The notes under the pieces are model-generated. The model was not told where the DNA came from. It ran no database searches and worked only from the letters and a program-made list of their open reading frames with translations. Of a DNA stretch of 64,000 nt, positions 20,571 through 33,800 are shown piece by piece; the stretch's first letter is position 1, and each line of letters opens with the position of its first letter. Origin of the DNA: Enoplolaimus lenunculus (Eukaryota > Nematoda > Enoplea > Enoplida > Thoracostomopsidae); the NCBI GenBank assembly GCA_030248215.1, contig JASANG010000036.1:124001-188000 (forward strand), written 5' to 3'. Position numbers and translations under genes: made by a program.

Positions 20571-21716
20571 ATCCATAAATGACAAAACCTGTCTAGAACC
20601 GACACACAACACTAAGCATCCTTCTGAGGTGTCCAACTGGATGGTGCCCAAATAACATAAAAGACCGTCAAACTTCTCAGACACCCTTCCTAGAACCCCA
20701 GTAACACTTATATGCTTAGTCTCAGCCACTGAAGGTCAAACTGTAAAGTCTTGCTTTCACAATCGTTATTTCCAAGCAAGCCCATCTGAATTTGGTCTTT
20801 CCTTAAATCCAATAACTCTAACTTGTTCACATGAGTATAGCGATAACATCAAGTTTGCACCGCAACAATAACAATACGTAGCGCAGTTTAAAAATCGTTT
20901 AAAAACCATTTGTAGTCTTCTCACACGGATAAAATTTAGCAAACGAAAAAATTACCCAAGTTCCAGCGTTGCATCCTGAAAATAACAACAATCCTAATAA
21001 TGCGGTTCCGGCATCCATGTAAATATCACGTCTGCCAGCAACACCGTGTAGACATCTCTCCGACTCTTCGTGCATCTTCTAACTCAAAATCCATACGATA
21101 GCTTCGAGTCGAACAAAAAACCAACTTCCAAATTCTTGGATCAGTTCCAGACTATCAATATGTATCGTTTTGTTTACAATCCCTGAGACAACAACATAAG
21201 TGTGTAGAGAAATTACCAAATAAAAAAGCAGTGGCGAACTTAAGCTGAAACGGTGAGACCGAAAGCAGTAGGAAACATAAACAGCTGTCGTAGCGGTAAA
21301 CACGAGCAACAAAAATCATGGTATTCCAAATTACCACAATTAGCGTTGGACAACGAGGTTCGAACACGTATACAACGGGTTTGGATGCGGGCGTGAGAAT
21401 ACTTTGTAGGACTACCAAACGCGGACGGTGCCAAACTGAACAAAACCATCCAGTTAGTTCGAGCAGGTAATCAAACACGCGGCAGGAATTTCAGCCCTAT
21501 TTGGCAAGATGCCTGGCGATATGAACCTGTAGCAGAATAATCACTGTTATAATATGATAATATTAATAATGTAAACAAGCAAAACACCTTATGGCAGGTA
21601 TTCAAGAACGGTCGAACGGTACATTTTGGCGACCCTGAATTGTTCAAGGTGAAGCTAATATCGATAGGAATTGTGGAACATGTTGAGTCACAAAACTACC
21701 GCCAAAACGCGCAAAA

Positions 21717-21821
21717 TCAGTCGATGTGATAGTCGTTGGTCGCCGAAATTGCCTTCAAATCTTGCATCAAATTGTCCAAATTTTTCATTTGATTATTTAA
21801 TTCTTCAGTGCTGTAGGAATG
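21717..21821 (-). CDS. NEO1/DCC: Netrin receptor last coding exon: P3 motif and stop
   Basis: Acceptor TTTTAG, phase 0. Encodes [20 protein letters not shown] then [14 protein letters not shown] and TGA at 21719-21717. This is the P3 helix (DCC: [20 protein letters not shown]), which in the family mediates receptor multimerisation and binding of FAK. Confidence 0.95.
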   Translation of the reverse strand, partial: HSYSTEELNNQMKNLDNLMQDLKAISATNDYHID

Positions 21822-24800
21822 CTAAAAACAAATAAAGTACGTAAATAGCAAGTGTATATAGAATATATACTATACTACGCAGTACTTGTGTCAAGCTTCA
21901 TTCTAGCGCTCGTAGTTTTAAGTTGGAGCTACGAACGAAACTGATGTAATTAAATACCTCATAATATTTAACTTTAAAAGCAGCCAAATATTATACAAAC
22001 AGCAACAATTGTCAGCATGGACACTGTTCAAACAACGATTTGACAATAGGTGCTACAGAGTTCAAAATCACATAGCTAGCTGCTGTTCCTCAGCACGCAT
22101 GGGCCGGTGAGAAATGGTTCACAGGAATGGCCAAGGCTAAAGCATTAAGCGGCGTCCCGTTCACATTTCAACATATTCATTCTGACTTCAGTTTTACTCG
22201 CACCATATCCTCTCAGCCAATCGGTGCTCTCTGGGACCTGTTGTATTTATCACTGACCTGTCTCAATTCACTGTACGCAGACCGAAACGTGCAAGGTGAA
22301 ATTCTGGTTTCAATTCTGTTATTTTCACACTCTTCTTCCTATTGTTCGTTCCGATAAATATTCGCATAGTTCGAGTTGGAACCTTGAAACTTACCGAAAC
22401 AGGAATTAAATCGATATCCGCACTATCAGACGCCGAACGCAAATGATGTTGTGACGGATGATGAACACCTGCAGCGGCAGATGAATGTGGGGACGAAAAC
22501 GCTGCACCACAACGGCCACCAGTTTCGTTTGGATAGCTTCCGTTTGAGTCGTCCAACGAGCCAAATCCTCTTGCTGGGACACCTTCACTACCGCTGCTAC
22601 GATGTGTTAATGGGCCACCGTTCATCAAGTACCCTTGTGCCGAAGGTTGAGTAGACGGTGAACTGAAAATATAAATGTTATAAAATGGTAAAACGTACCA
22701 GCAAAGTTGTAGTTGTCTAAAAATGCTTAATTTTAAGCTACAACAAAACCCAAATATTGTCCAAATTTCTTCAGAGTAACCTATTAATTGGCTCGAAAAA
22801 ATATGTATCCAATAAGTGCGTTCGCGTACGAGTTCGAGATATTATAATAACGTTCATTTTCATTCGCCGTTATCTGTACTATATCATTTTTAAGCATATA
22901 ATTACGCCCAATTATAAGCACAAAACATCCTTCACGGCCAATGTTACTTTAAGGGACGTAACAGTAGATTAAGCGTATTCCTAAGCCCAAGCCTAAGCGT
23001 TGCAAAAATGAATTCCTGAGCCTAAGTCTAAGCCTAAGCCCATAAGCCTAAGTGTTGCAAAAATGAATTCCTAAGCCTAAGCCTAAGCCTAGGCAAAATA
23101 TGTAATCTAGAATCTAAACCTATTACTTTATAGACCCACCAGCAACCTGGACGCCCCTTAAAGTAACATGGGATTCCTTCACAATACTTACACATCTCCA
23201 GCGTTTGGTGCAATGCCAAGTAAACGGTTCGCTGCGTCAATGCTGGCACCTTGCATCAACGGCCGGACAACGCTCTGTGGGGGCTGTGGCGGACTTCTGG
23301 TCGAAGCTACCGTTCCCACATTTGCTGTACCAGCAACAATGGACATAGACGGCATCTGTGGGGGGCACTGAGGCGGCAGGACAGGCGGGGGCGGAGGCCC
23401 AGTCGCGGGTAACAGAGCAAACGACGCGAGTGGGTTTGACGTGCGATGCGAGCCGTATTTTGAGTCTTGTGGTGCAGTAGTGAATTGAGAAGGCGGAGGG
23501 GGAGTGCCACCGATGTGGGACGACGGTTGATATTGTGGATGATGATGCTGACTCAGGTTTCCGGAACTGTCGCCGCTAGCGCCGCCGCCCCCTGCTGTAG
23601 CGCTTATCATGCTATTGTTGCGCATACTATGAGGCGTGGCTTGATCAAGTGTTCCTGATGCGTAAAAATTTTACTTATTATATAATTCAAAATTTCATAC
23701 CTATAACAGTGGTTGTTGATATGTGATGTTAACCTGATTAGCTCACAATTTAGCTAACTTTATTCAATTGGTAACATCATCAGATGAAAGTTTTTCAAAA
23801 CTTTACTCTTACAGCAGCACAACATCCTCTCAAAAGAATAGAGTGGCTATAAAGTTTAATTTCATGCCACCCTACAAATGCAGCCAACGAAAACACAAAA
23901 TACTAAAATTGCCAACGACTTTTACCGATGGAATGTTTTGGACCAGTATACACCACATCGCCGTATCCAGCTTGTTTAGGATAGCTTGGCTTTGCGGATC
24001 CCGAAATGATATTGACATCAGGCAGCCCACTAGTGCTGCCGTGAGGGTGTTGTTGAGATTGATGATAGCTGCGCGAAAGCGTTCCGCTCACATGCGTTAT
24101 ACCAGCTAAAATGATCGAACATAGTAGTTCTATAAGTACTGAAACAATAATATCTTAAAAATACACAATTTTACACTACGAGTACATAAGCCCACCAATT
24201 ACAGTTGTTGTCGCCAACAGCCAGGAATCCCTGCTTCTTTTAGTGGAACCTGATAATGTCAACAATTTAATTTCAAAAGATCCCACCTACCTGAACTACA
24301 ACCACTAATACCCAAGGGTGTAGCCCGGGGGATGGGTTTCAAATGTCCAATCTCCCCTTGGGATTTTCGTACCGGGGTCTTAGGCTCGGTTTCAGTTTTC
24401 AATACAAGAAACTCCTCTTTTAAATTTTTACAGAACATAACCCCTTTTTTCGAAATCATAGCTATACTAATGCTAATATCCATATTTTAACTCAGCCTTA
24501 CGCATATTAGGATCGTATCTTGGGTCCATCGGTGGCGGACTAGGCGTATACCTCCCGCTAGGACCTCGGCCAGCCGCAGCCGCTAGCAGACTGCTAGCAG
24601 CTTCAGCCACACCGGCGCCGCCGCCAAATTCCGACGACTCAAAATGATCATCGTTGTACGCTCCGCCAATAACATCACCATTTTCCGGATCATATCCGTT
24701 TCCGCTTCCGTTATTGCTGCTCGTTCGAAGATCCAAATTTTCGTGATGAATCCACAGATCGGGTGGTGGTTTGATATCTTTGCCGGTTAAGCCTTTACTT

Positions 24801-27800
24801 CCACCGCCGCCACCAGGCCCGCTGCCTTTTTTGAAACCAGCCATGTAACCGGAATTATTGCTGCGTCTGTAAAAGCAGTAGATCATTAAGACGTCTATTT
24901 AAATCATGAATACAGCTCGCGAGTCACAAAATAAAAAAGAAGTGGCAACAATTTTAGGTTCCAGCAAACTTCCGATTTTGTTTCAATTTCTTTTGTCACG
25001 TTTTTCAGTGTTTCCCGCTATTTTTTCCACACTACTATCACACCTATTTCTGATGTATATTTTTAAAGTCGAAAGTTTTCTTGGTGGAGGCGCACACATC
25101 CTATATACAGAAATCAATAAATTCATCATCATCCACCTGTGCATGACACAAAAACAACGTAACTCAGGGTTAACAAGTGGCAATACGTGGGGGAAAAATT
25201 TTCACTCTCGTAAACTGCACTCTAAATCCCCATTCGCACGCACAAGTTTTTGCAGCGAGAAAGCGCAGTTGCAATTTTTAACTACTGCAAGGTTTTGCAT
25301 TTACCGCTTGCAGCTGCGAATTCTCGTTGCAAAACCAATCAAAATTCATAAAAACCATTGCTTACCGCCTCCGTCTGCTTCTACAAAAGCAAGCTACGGC
25401 CGTGAAAATGATTGATACAATTGCGATCAGTACAAGCAACGCCGCTACAGAAGTTATGATCACTTCTTTCGAGAGGCCGGATCCAGCGCGAGCTACTTCA
25501 TCAGCAGGGCCACCAGAGGCCAACTGCTTACCATCGCCTGCAGAATTGTGTCCCGTGCCTCCGTGTGAGTATAAACCGCCCGGGTCATTAAATTCGTCAA
25601 TCGCTGGAAACGCGTCTAACTCTAGCTTATGATCTTCTGAATGACCTTAATTAAATAAATAAACTATGTAATTCAAATTCAAATTTAAAATAGCCTCACG
25701 AGGTGCGGTCACGGATAGAAATCTTAGCCGGTATTCTCAAAGGTGTATATCACGATAAGCAAAGCTCTTGAAAGTTTCTAAACAGCGAATGGTACACTTT
25801 GACATTTAGCAATTTTTCGTACTACGACCTTTAATAACTGCAAACAGAGTTCAAGATTCGCAACTGTTCGGGTTTCGCTGTACTCGCCGCATGCCGCCGG
25901 TCGCCGCCACGTGCCGCCGGTCGCCGCCACGTGGTAAAATTTACCGCATGCCGCCGCGCGCCGGCGACCGGCGTTTTGCGGCAGGGTGCGCGGCCGTGTA
26001 CTGGCGCGAGGTCGCGTCCGGCTTAGTAAGGTCGTCCGGCTTAGTAAGGTATAGCGCAACCATTACAATTCGCTTGCTAGAAAACGTATTGCTAACTTGC
26101 GATATGTGCTACACACCAGCGACAATACGGTTCTACAGCTACCATAATCTGTACCTTTGGCAGGAGGCCGACGTCGTCCAGCAGGCACTTTATACGATAT
26201 GACCTTTGAGCGTGGCCCGAGCCCAAGATGATTTCTGGCAAGCATTCGAAAGTAATACGTCGCGCCAGGAACCAAATTATGAAGCGTCGTTTGAACCCGA
26301 TCCCCAATAACGCCTTCAACGTTCCATTCACGTTCGTCTTGTCTGCGAATTGTTGTGTAGTAAATGAGATAACCTGTGAACAAACGCAAAACCGTAATAT
26401 CTAAATGCTTAGTTCATAATAACTCTGACGTTAAAAATATTATTACAAATGCTTATCTTATAAAAAGCACTGGAAAACCTATGCGTAATTCGAGCTTCAC
26501 TATCATTCCGTCAAAATAACCTGCGATAAACAATGAAATATGACAAAATGCTCAGTTAGCAGTAATTTTGCCATTTTCAATGCCAATAAAATCACTTAAA
26601 ATTCGCATCTTATATTACATTAGATAAAACTAAAACGCCCATCACACGTAAGTATGGTAGCATACCACTTAAGAAAAGTGTGCTAGTCACTGAAATAGTA
26701 ATGATGTTCAGTTCGCAATATGCTTCAATGCACTACCGATGGGAAAATTTCAAAACTCCGGTATAACCTTAAATTAAAAAGTAAAAAATAAAAATAAACA
26801 AATTATAACAGTCAATTTTTCCAACTTCAACCAGGAACAAAATTACAGGATACCTGTGACAGCTCCATTTGCGTCACGCGGCGGCTGCCAATTCAACACA
26901 AGTGCAGTTGGATCACTCGATGCTCGTGTTATTGTTAGGTCACGAGGCGGTGATGTAGGTTCTGTAGACAGCAATAAACAAAGTGTCAAAACAATGAATA
27001 TATTATTATACTTACCTGTAGTGGAACGTTGGCATGGCTGCGTAGCTCAGCGGTTAGAGCAGTGGACCAGTAATCCGCTTGAACTCCACCACATCCGCAA
27101 CAGAATTTACGTGAAAGGTTGTATAATACGGTACTGCGACAAATTACGAGTTACTTAATGTCATTAGCTAGGAAATGTACGAAGCGATATCTAGTCTATA
27201 CGGTTTCGCGGCTTATTTATATACACACCTACTTAATGCACCAAAACTTACGGTATACCGAGCCGCTGTAACAAAAAGTTTGAACAGCTTACCCTCCTAG
27301 TTCAGTTGTTAAAGCAGCAGACCGGCAATCCGTATACTGCTCTGGCTCGAGCTCCGCCGCATCTACGTGAACAATTTCGGGGAAAAATCTATATGATAAA
27401 ATAGTAACTTAGAGACTTACTCGACGGCATAGTTGTATTAAACGCAGCCATACTCCACCCCGACTGGCGTGAGCCAACTGCAAGACGAACAGCAAACTCG
27501 TACTGTGTATTCGCACGCAGGCCGTCAACAGTTATTGCACGCGACGTTGTATTCATATAGCGATACTTTTTCGTTGACACATAGTGCGTTAAATAGCGAA
27601 CGGTGTACGTACGTTGCGCTGTAATTATTTGCAATTATTATAAACAAGTGAACATTCGTAAACTGCAAATACAGACATTGTACCTGCAAGTATGAATACA
27701 TTGCCTCCAATACATTAATGCTAAAATCAAACATATGCCTGTCTACTAGTTTTTTGATGGAATTAGCTTCTAATTGTTTATTACTGCCTGACGCTTGACT

Positions 27801-30800
27801 ATAATTGAAAAAGAAGCCCAAAAGTACACAAACGTTCAAATCTGTTCAAAATGTATCTGATAGTTTTGAACGTAGTTTTAGAGGCAGAACAGGATTTCGA
27901 TCTTCGTCTATCCTTAATTTAAAATAAGACGTGCAGCGTTATTTTGCCTAAACTACAACAAAACAGTAGGTTAGCATCCTCGTCTCGACTGACCTGCATA
28001 CCGGCCACTGGCAGTTTTCGCCAAATCAGGATCAGTCCACGCGAGACGAATGGCTGTTGGGCTGATTGTATGCGCAGACAAACCGAGTGGTGCCGTCAAA
28101 GGAGTGTTCGAATCTGCTGATTGAGACGCGTCGTCCAGAGTGCGAACTGTTTCGTAGACCGGAAACCCACTGGCTACGTTGTTCATCGCTTTTAAGCTGA
28201 TCACATACCTGAAACAAAAATGACGACCAACAACAATGAGTTGCTCGCACTCTTCATCCTGTTAGAGTTAGTCAAAACCAATCCGATACTCGCTGCTCAC
28301 CTTTAATTTGATCCTAAATTTAAATTTTCAAAAAACAACAAAAACACCACTTTTCGTCTTCATTGGCAACTTACTCTCGATTAGGTTCTAAATTTTCAAT
28401 TTCATAGCGCCGCTGAGTACGGTCTACTGTCGCCGTGTAGACATCGGGCACACCAACTCCCCATCCAACAACGTACGAGCGCACCATAATCCGGCGGTCA
28501 GATGGTGGTTGCCATGTCAGTTCGATAGAGTGAGTTCGCGGTGTTGCTTGCATGTTCACAGGCGACGGGGGTACTTGTGACTCTGCAACAAATGGTTACG
28601 CTATTTTAAATAAACAGTATTAATCAATAAACTTTACAACGCACAAGAGGTAAACTCCAACAAGCAGTACAATTAAAATTTAAAGGCTCAGCTAAAGGAA
28701 ACTTGTTGATCTCGCATGCAGTTAATTTTTTCTATAAGCATTATTAATAATCCCAAAGCTCACAAAAGGTCAAGGCCAAACTAGCGAGTCGAGACGCAAC
28801 GGTAAACGGAGCAGATGGTCTAATTTTATCCTAGTAGGTGAATGCAAAAATCTCAGTAAGTAACAACGTAACCATCAACATACCATCTAAATCCGTCGCA
28901 AACGTCGCTTGTTCAATCCAATCTGACCACGGGCCCGTTCCGTTTTGATTAATTGCAGCCAAACGAATCAAATAATCAGTCCCAGGATTCAGGTCTGAAA
29001 CAAAACAGTTCCACGAATAAAATTTATAAATAAATCAGCCTGAGACGTCAGTTTAAACGAACCCAACCTATGCATGATATACAATTTGCATGCTTTATTA
29101 GCGAAACTCCAAGAGTAATGCTGTTTGATTTCATTACTAAACTAAAGAACCTTCACTCTTGATTTGACTCCTTGCCTCCGGTTTAGCATCCTTAATCCAT
29201 GGCCCGTATTCTCAAATTTGTGACGCACCGGAGACTTAAAATTTAGTACTTTTGCGCATATGATTTGCTCTACTCCTGTACCAATTTTGAGTTCAACAAC
29301 TGTAATAGTTAGCGAGTTTGAAAACCTATTACTACTAACTGATGATAGTTGATATACACATTTTGAGAATATGGGCCCATACTACAATTTTGTTACTTCC
29401 ACACCAGGTTTTGAACCTCATCAGGCTCGATATTAAATTCCAGTCAAATAATTCCATTACAGAACTAGACACCAACCTGTCAGTGTAAATTGTCGAGTAT
29501 CAGCATCGGTTGTTTTCGTGTACACAACACTGGATCGTTGATCTTTTTTGTATCCAAGCTTGAAACCGGACAAATCGCCATTCCACGCTGTTTGAACTGG
29601 TGGCTTCCAATGTACTGTGATACTCTGTAGTAAAAACGAATAAATAATTTATATTTGCCAGTCACAAACCTCTGTGCTCGATTAGACGTTCAACCTTAAC
29701 AGGAATCGTAATCGGAATTTTAATATTTTTATAATTTCACCACCCCGACTTTTAGCTCTAAGCTCAAGCGTATGCTATGCTCTGCACATAATTTTCTTGT
29801 ATATTATCGCCTAACAACGGTTGTTAGTTCCATCTATTGCAAAAGCGTTAACACGGAGTATTTGTGAATATTTTCCATTTTCCTCCTAAAGCACCGGAGT
29901 ACAACCGGTCTGCCTGCATATAGAGTCTTAAAGAAACAATCAGCTCACCAAATACCGAACCAAAACCCACCAAATACCAAACCAAACAAGCGTAATGTTT
30001 TGGCACCAAAAACACTTGACCACACCGTCATCTGTTGCCAAGAATTAAAAATTCTTTGTATAAAATAGTAAAATCTACTAAATATAGTACATTAGTTACC
30101 TTGGCAGTATCCGCTTCGGCGTGAATATTCTGCGGAGGCAACGAAGGCACTGCAAAAATTAAAAAACAACATAAAAATACATAAAAAATTTAACAATAAT
30201 TTTCCAAAACTGCACCATATTACAAAACATAATAAATTACAAGCGTTCCGATTCGTGCAAAATCTTGATTTAATGCTCATCCAGGTGAACTCAAATATCT
30301 CGAGTTACCAAATATTAATATATTTGACGAAGGAGACAGACTTTTACTACTAAACGCACTTTACTTATGGTATAATTACAGTTTTGTTTTCACTCCAATA
30401 ATACTATTTTAAACAAACATAACAACATAACACCGAGTACTTACCGTCTGCAAGGGTGCGTATAATCAGCCGCGGAGACGTAATACCGGCGCCATTTTCA
30501 TTGTGCGCTTCAACTCGAAATGAATATCGCGTATACGGCTTCAGTCCATAAAACACGTACATCGTTTCGATTAGCTATAAAACTACAGTACAAAATTACA
30601 ATCACCGATAATAAACTGGATGCTAATATTGACAAGAGTATGCAACTTGCCAAACTTCACCCTCCTGCATTCTTATTAGCGAATTTTACGTCTTTCTATT
30701 GCACTCAAATTGTTCGGGCATCGAATACATTAATGTATAAAAAACTAACAAATTGGTGCCAAAAACTATTTTGCATTCCAGTTTGGCAAAATTTCGCTAA

Positions 30801-33800
30801 GTTTGAAAACACTTCTGGCTGTATCTTGTTAACTTAAGAACGTCAACATTTTCTAAGCGCATGTCGTGATTGAAATACACAAACTGGCGGTAGCAGGTAG
30901 GGCACTGAACAGTGTTAAAAATTTTAAACTTGCCTACACAGATCACACTTTACCTGAACTTCAATTTCATCATCGCTCATGCTCAACACGTCACTACTTC
31001 TCGCCAAACTGCCCATTTCGTCCACGCCGCCGTTAAACGCCGAGCCTGACGGTGCGGCCATCGCTGAGGTATTATTACCCGCTATCCCTTGATATTCGGC
31101 ATCGTACGGCCAAGGCTGGTAGAACAACTTGTAGTGATCGATTGTGCCCGGTTCACGTAGTGGTGGCTTCCACTCGACACGAATGCTTCGTGGACTAAGA
31201 GGGGCGCCGTGGAAATTTTGAACTTGACCCGGAACTGCTTCTAAAAGCACAAACGGTAAACCCGTCACGCTAAATCTAGATCTGTATTTGTAAAATGTAT
31301 GCAACAGCAAGACCTACCATATTTTACACCAGGGGATAAGTGAAGTTTCGTTTGAAACAAAATCCCCGGCTTGAAATGTTAGAACGCTAACGTTAGCCAC
31401 GTCTTCTATTGATATCCAGTTACCAGACAGGGCTATAAAACCAAAATTCGTGCTCCGACCGGATTCCGTGCAAAGTTCAATTCCCGATTCTGTTCTGCTG
31501 AAATCCCCGCGTTCTAATGATACTTTGTTACCAAATAGGGCGGCTATAACATCGAAATTCCTGTTTCGACCGAATTCCGTACAAAAATTCAATTTTTAAT
31601 TATTCTGTTCTGGTAAATTTTATTTCTGGTTACAACCCTGTCAGCTTTACATCACGTCTCACAAAACAATCGCTAACTGGTGACAGGTGCTACAACACAT
31701 CGTGACGCGATTACAAATCAATTCTGCGAAACAAACCGTCACGTCGCTACTTACTTTCCGATTTCGTCTCAACCAATAGCGGTGAAGACGACGCGCTTGG
31801 ACCAAACTGGTTATAGGCAACCACACGAAATTGATATTTCGTTTTTGGATTGAGCAGATTCACCGTGAATTCGTTAATGCCGCTTGTATCCGTTGTTGCT
31901 GATGCGTTCACGACGCGTTCACTGAAACAATTCAACGTCAAGTTGCAATTTTTGAACTTCGATGCTGCGAAAACCCTTCTACGCACCCAGCTCCCCTTCA
32001 AACGACAACCACTGCGACGTACACCCTACATAGATTACAATAATCGCTTATGTGATATTCCCTGGGTTTCTGAAACCCTACTTAGTACAATTTGGTACTT
32101 AAATACGTGCTATCGAATTACTTTACCGTTTTGTTGTTTTGAAAAGTGTACTTAAGTTAAGTAAATACTTAGGTCGCAGACAAAATGTGATAGATTACAA
32201 ATTAACCGGTCAGGTACACACAAACCTTGGTTTTACTGAAATTGTAGACTCGCGGTGACTCCTTAATATAAAGCAAAAACTATTACTTTTTTATTATGAC
32301 AATGGCTCAAATTTGGCGTTTATCTATTTTGTTGGAAAAGTTAAGTATTTCGACTTAAGTAATTAGTTAAGCATAGTTTAAGTATATACTTAAATAAGAT
32401 TTCAGAAATCCAGCTAATAACAGCTCTTTAACTAATATTATTCAAGTCAATATCTAATTAGCTTTATCTTTCCTGCATCAACAATAAACTTACTCTATCT
32501 GCTGACAACACTTACCGTACAGACTCAACATCGCGATAGTACACCGAATACACTGACAGCGTTCCACGGCGATGCACCGGGGTTCTCCATCGAACAGTGA
32601 CATATCGAGACGCAGCGAACACCAGAGAAAGATCGCGTGGGGGTGACGGAGGGCCGACAGTCGCCGCAGTCGAATCGCCACCGCCAGACGAGGTCGATCC
32701 GTGTTGCGCTCCAGCGCCGTTGCCTTCTTCAGCTGAGCTTTCAGCATCTATAGTAGTAGTAGTAGTAGTAGATGTAGTAGAAGCAATAACAAAACTGGAC
32801 ACGACCATGCTACTACTAGTACTGCCACTGCTACTATCAGTATCATATTTAGTCGCAGCATCCAGGTCACCATCAGCGTGAACCTCAAGCCGTTCTAAAG
32901 GGTCCACGACCGTAGTCAACAGCGCTGTCACGTCAGCACTAACATCGTTTGTTAGTAACCTAGTTCCACTGGCCTCAGTGGGTCGCAAGCTATCAGGAAC
33001 AGAGTAAGTACTCATAGAATTGCTACTTTTTACGGGAGGTGTAACCGACTGACCAAACACTTCCTGAGCTACTGTATTTGTCCGTTTCCCCGGCGTGGTT
33101 TCAGTATTCATTTCATTGTTATGATTACTATTGATATCATCATTATTATCATCATCATCACCATCACCATCATCATCATCATTATTATTATTATTATTAC
33201 TACTACTACTACTACTACTATTATTATTATTATTATTCTTCTTCTTCTTCTTATTATTATTATTATTAATATTATTATTAGTACTATTATTATTATTAGT
33301 ATTAATATTATTATTATTATTATTATCATTACTATTGTCATCATCGTCATATACATACGAATTCAGCAGTGTCATTAACTCATTGTACGAGAGTGAGTCT
33401 AGTCGTAGCGGCAACCGGGGCCGCCCGCCATCGACGCCTTTGTTTTGTTTTTGAGTACTGTTGCTGGTTAAAAGCTTAGAAATCTTCTTGTACTGCTGTT
33501 CACCAGTGTCACGACTACTATCTTCAGCATCTAAATTCATACGTCAGTTTGTAGCTTTTAAATACACGATTAAATCAAATCGACGAATGAGAAACAGATA
33601 ACAACGGGTAAATGAATAAGTTGGTATTAAACTGCTACAGAATGCCAGCCAATTTATGTGAACCCAAAAGCCACAAGACAAAGAGAATATCCGAAAAATG
33701 TAGGATCGCTTTCGTTAAATTTGAATTTGAATCACCTAAAAATATGGCCATTATCACGATGCTGTTGTCAAAGAGAATAACTATTTTCTGTGCAGATTTC

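Noticed and set aside
20487-20729. Minus-strand frame of 80 residues downstream of the receptor
   Set aside because: Looks protein-like in composition but has no recognisable family, and it falls in the probable 3' UTR or just past it.
24906-25415. Plus-strand open frame of 169 residues
   Set aside because: Covers a receptor intron and the membrane exon on the opposite strand; no family resemblance.
27030-27100. Functional tRNA-Thr gene
   Set aside because: The T arm is incomplete and the acceptor stem does not pair; it fits a SINE-like relic better.
31314-31592. Minus-strand frame of 92 residues next to the FN3-2 exon
   Set aside because: Corresponds to an internally duplicated miniature element; the FN3-2 exon acceptor at 31240 accounts for the coding boundary.
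33108-33454. Ile/Leu/Thr-run open frames on both strands over the ATT repeat
   Set aside because: Off-frame readings of the same trinucleotide repeat. Only the minus-strand frame continuous with FN3-1 is considered as possibly coding.
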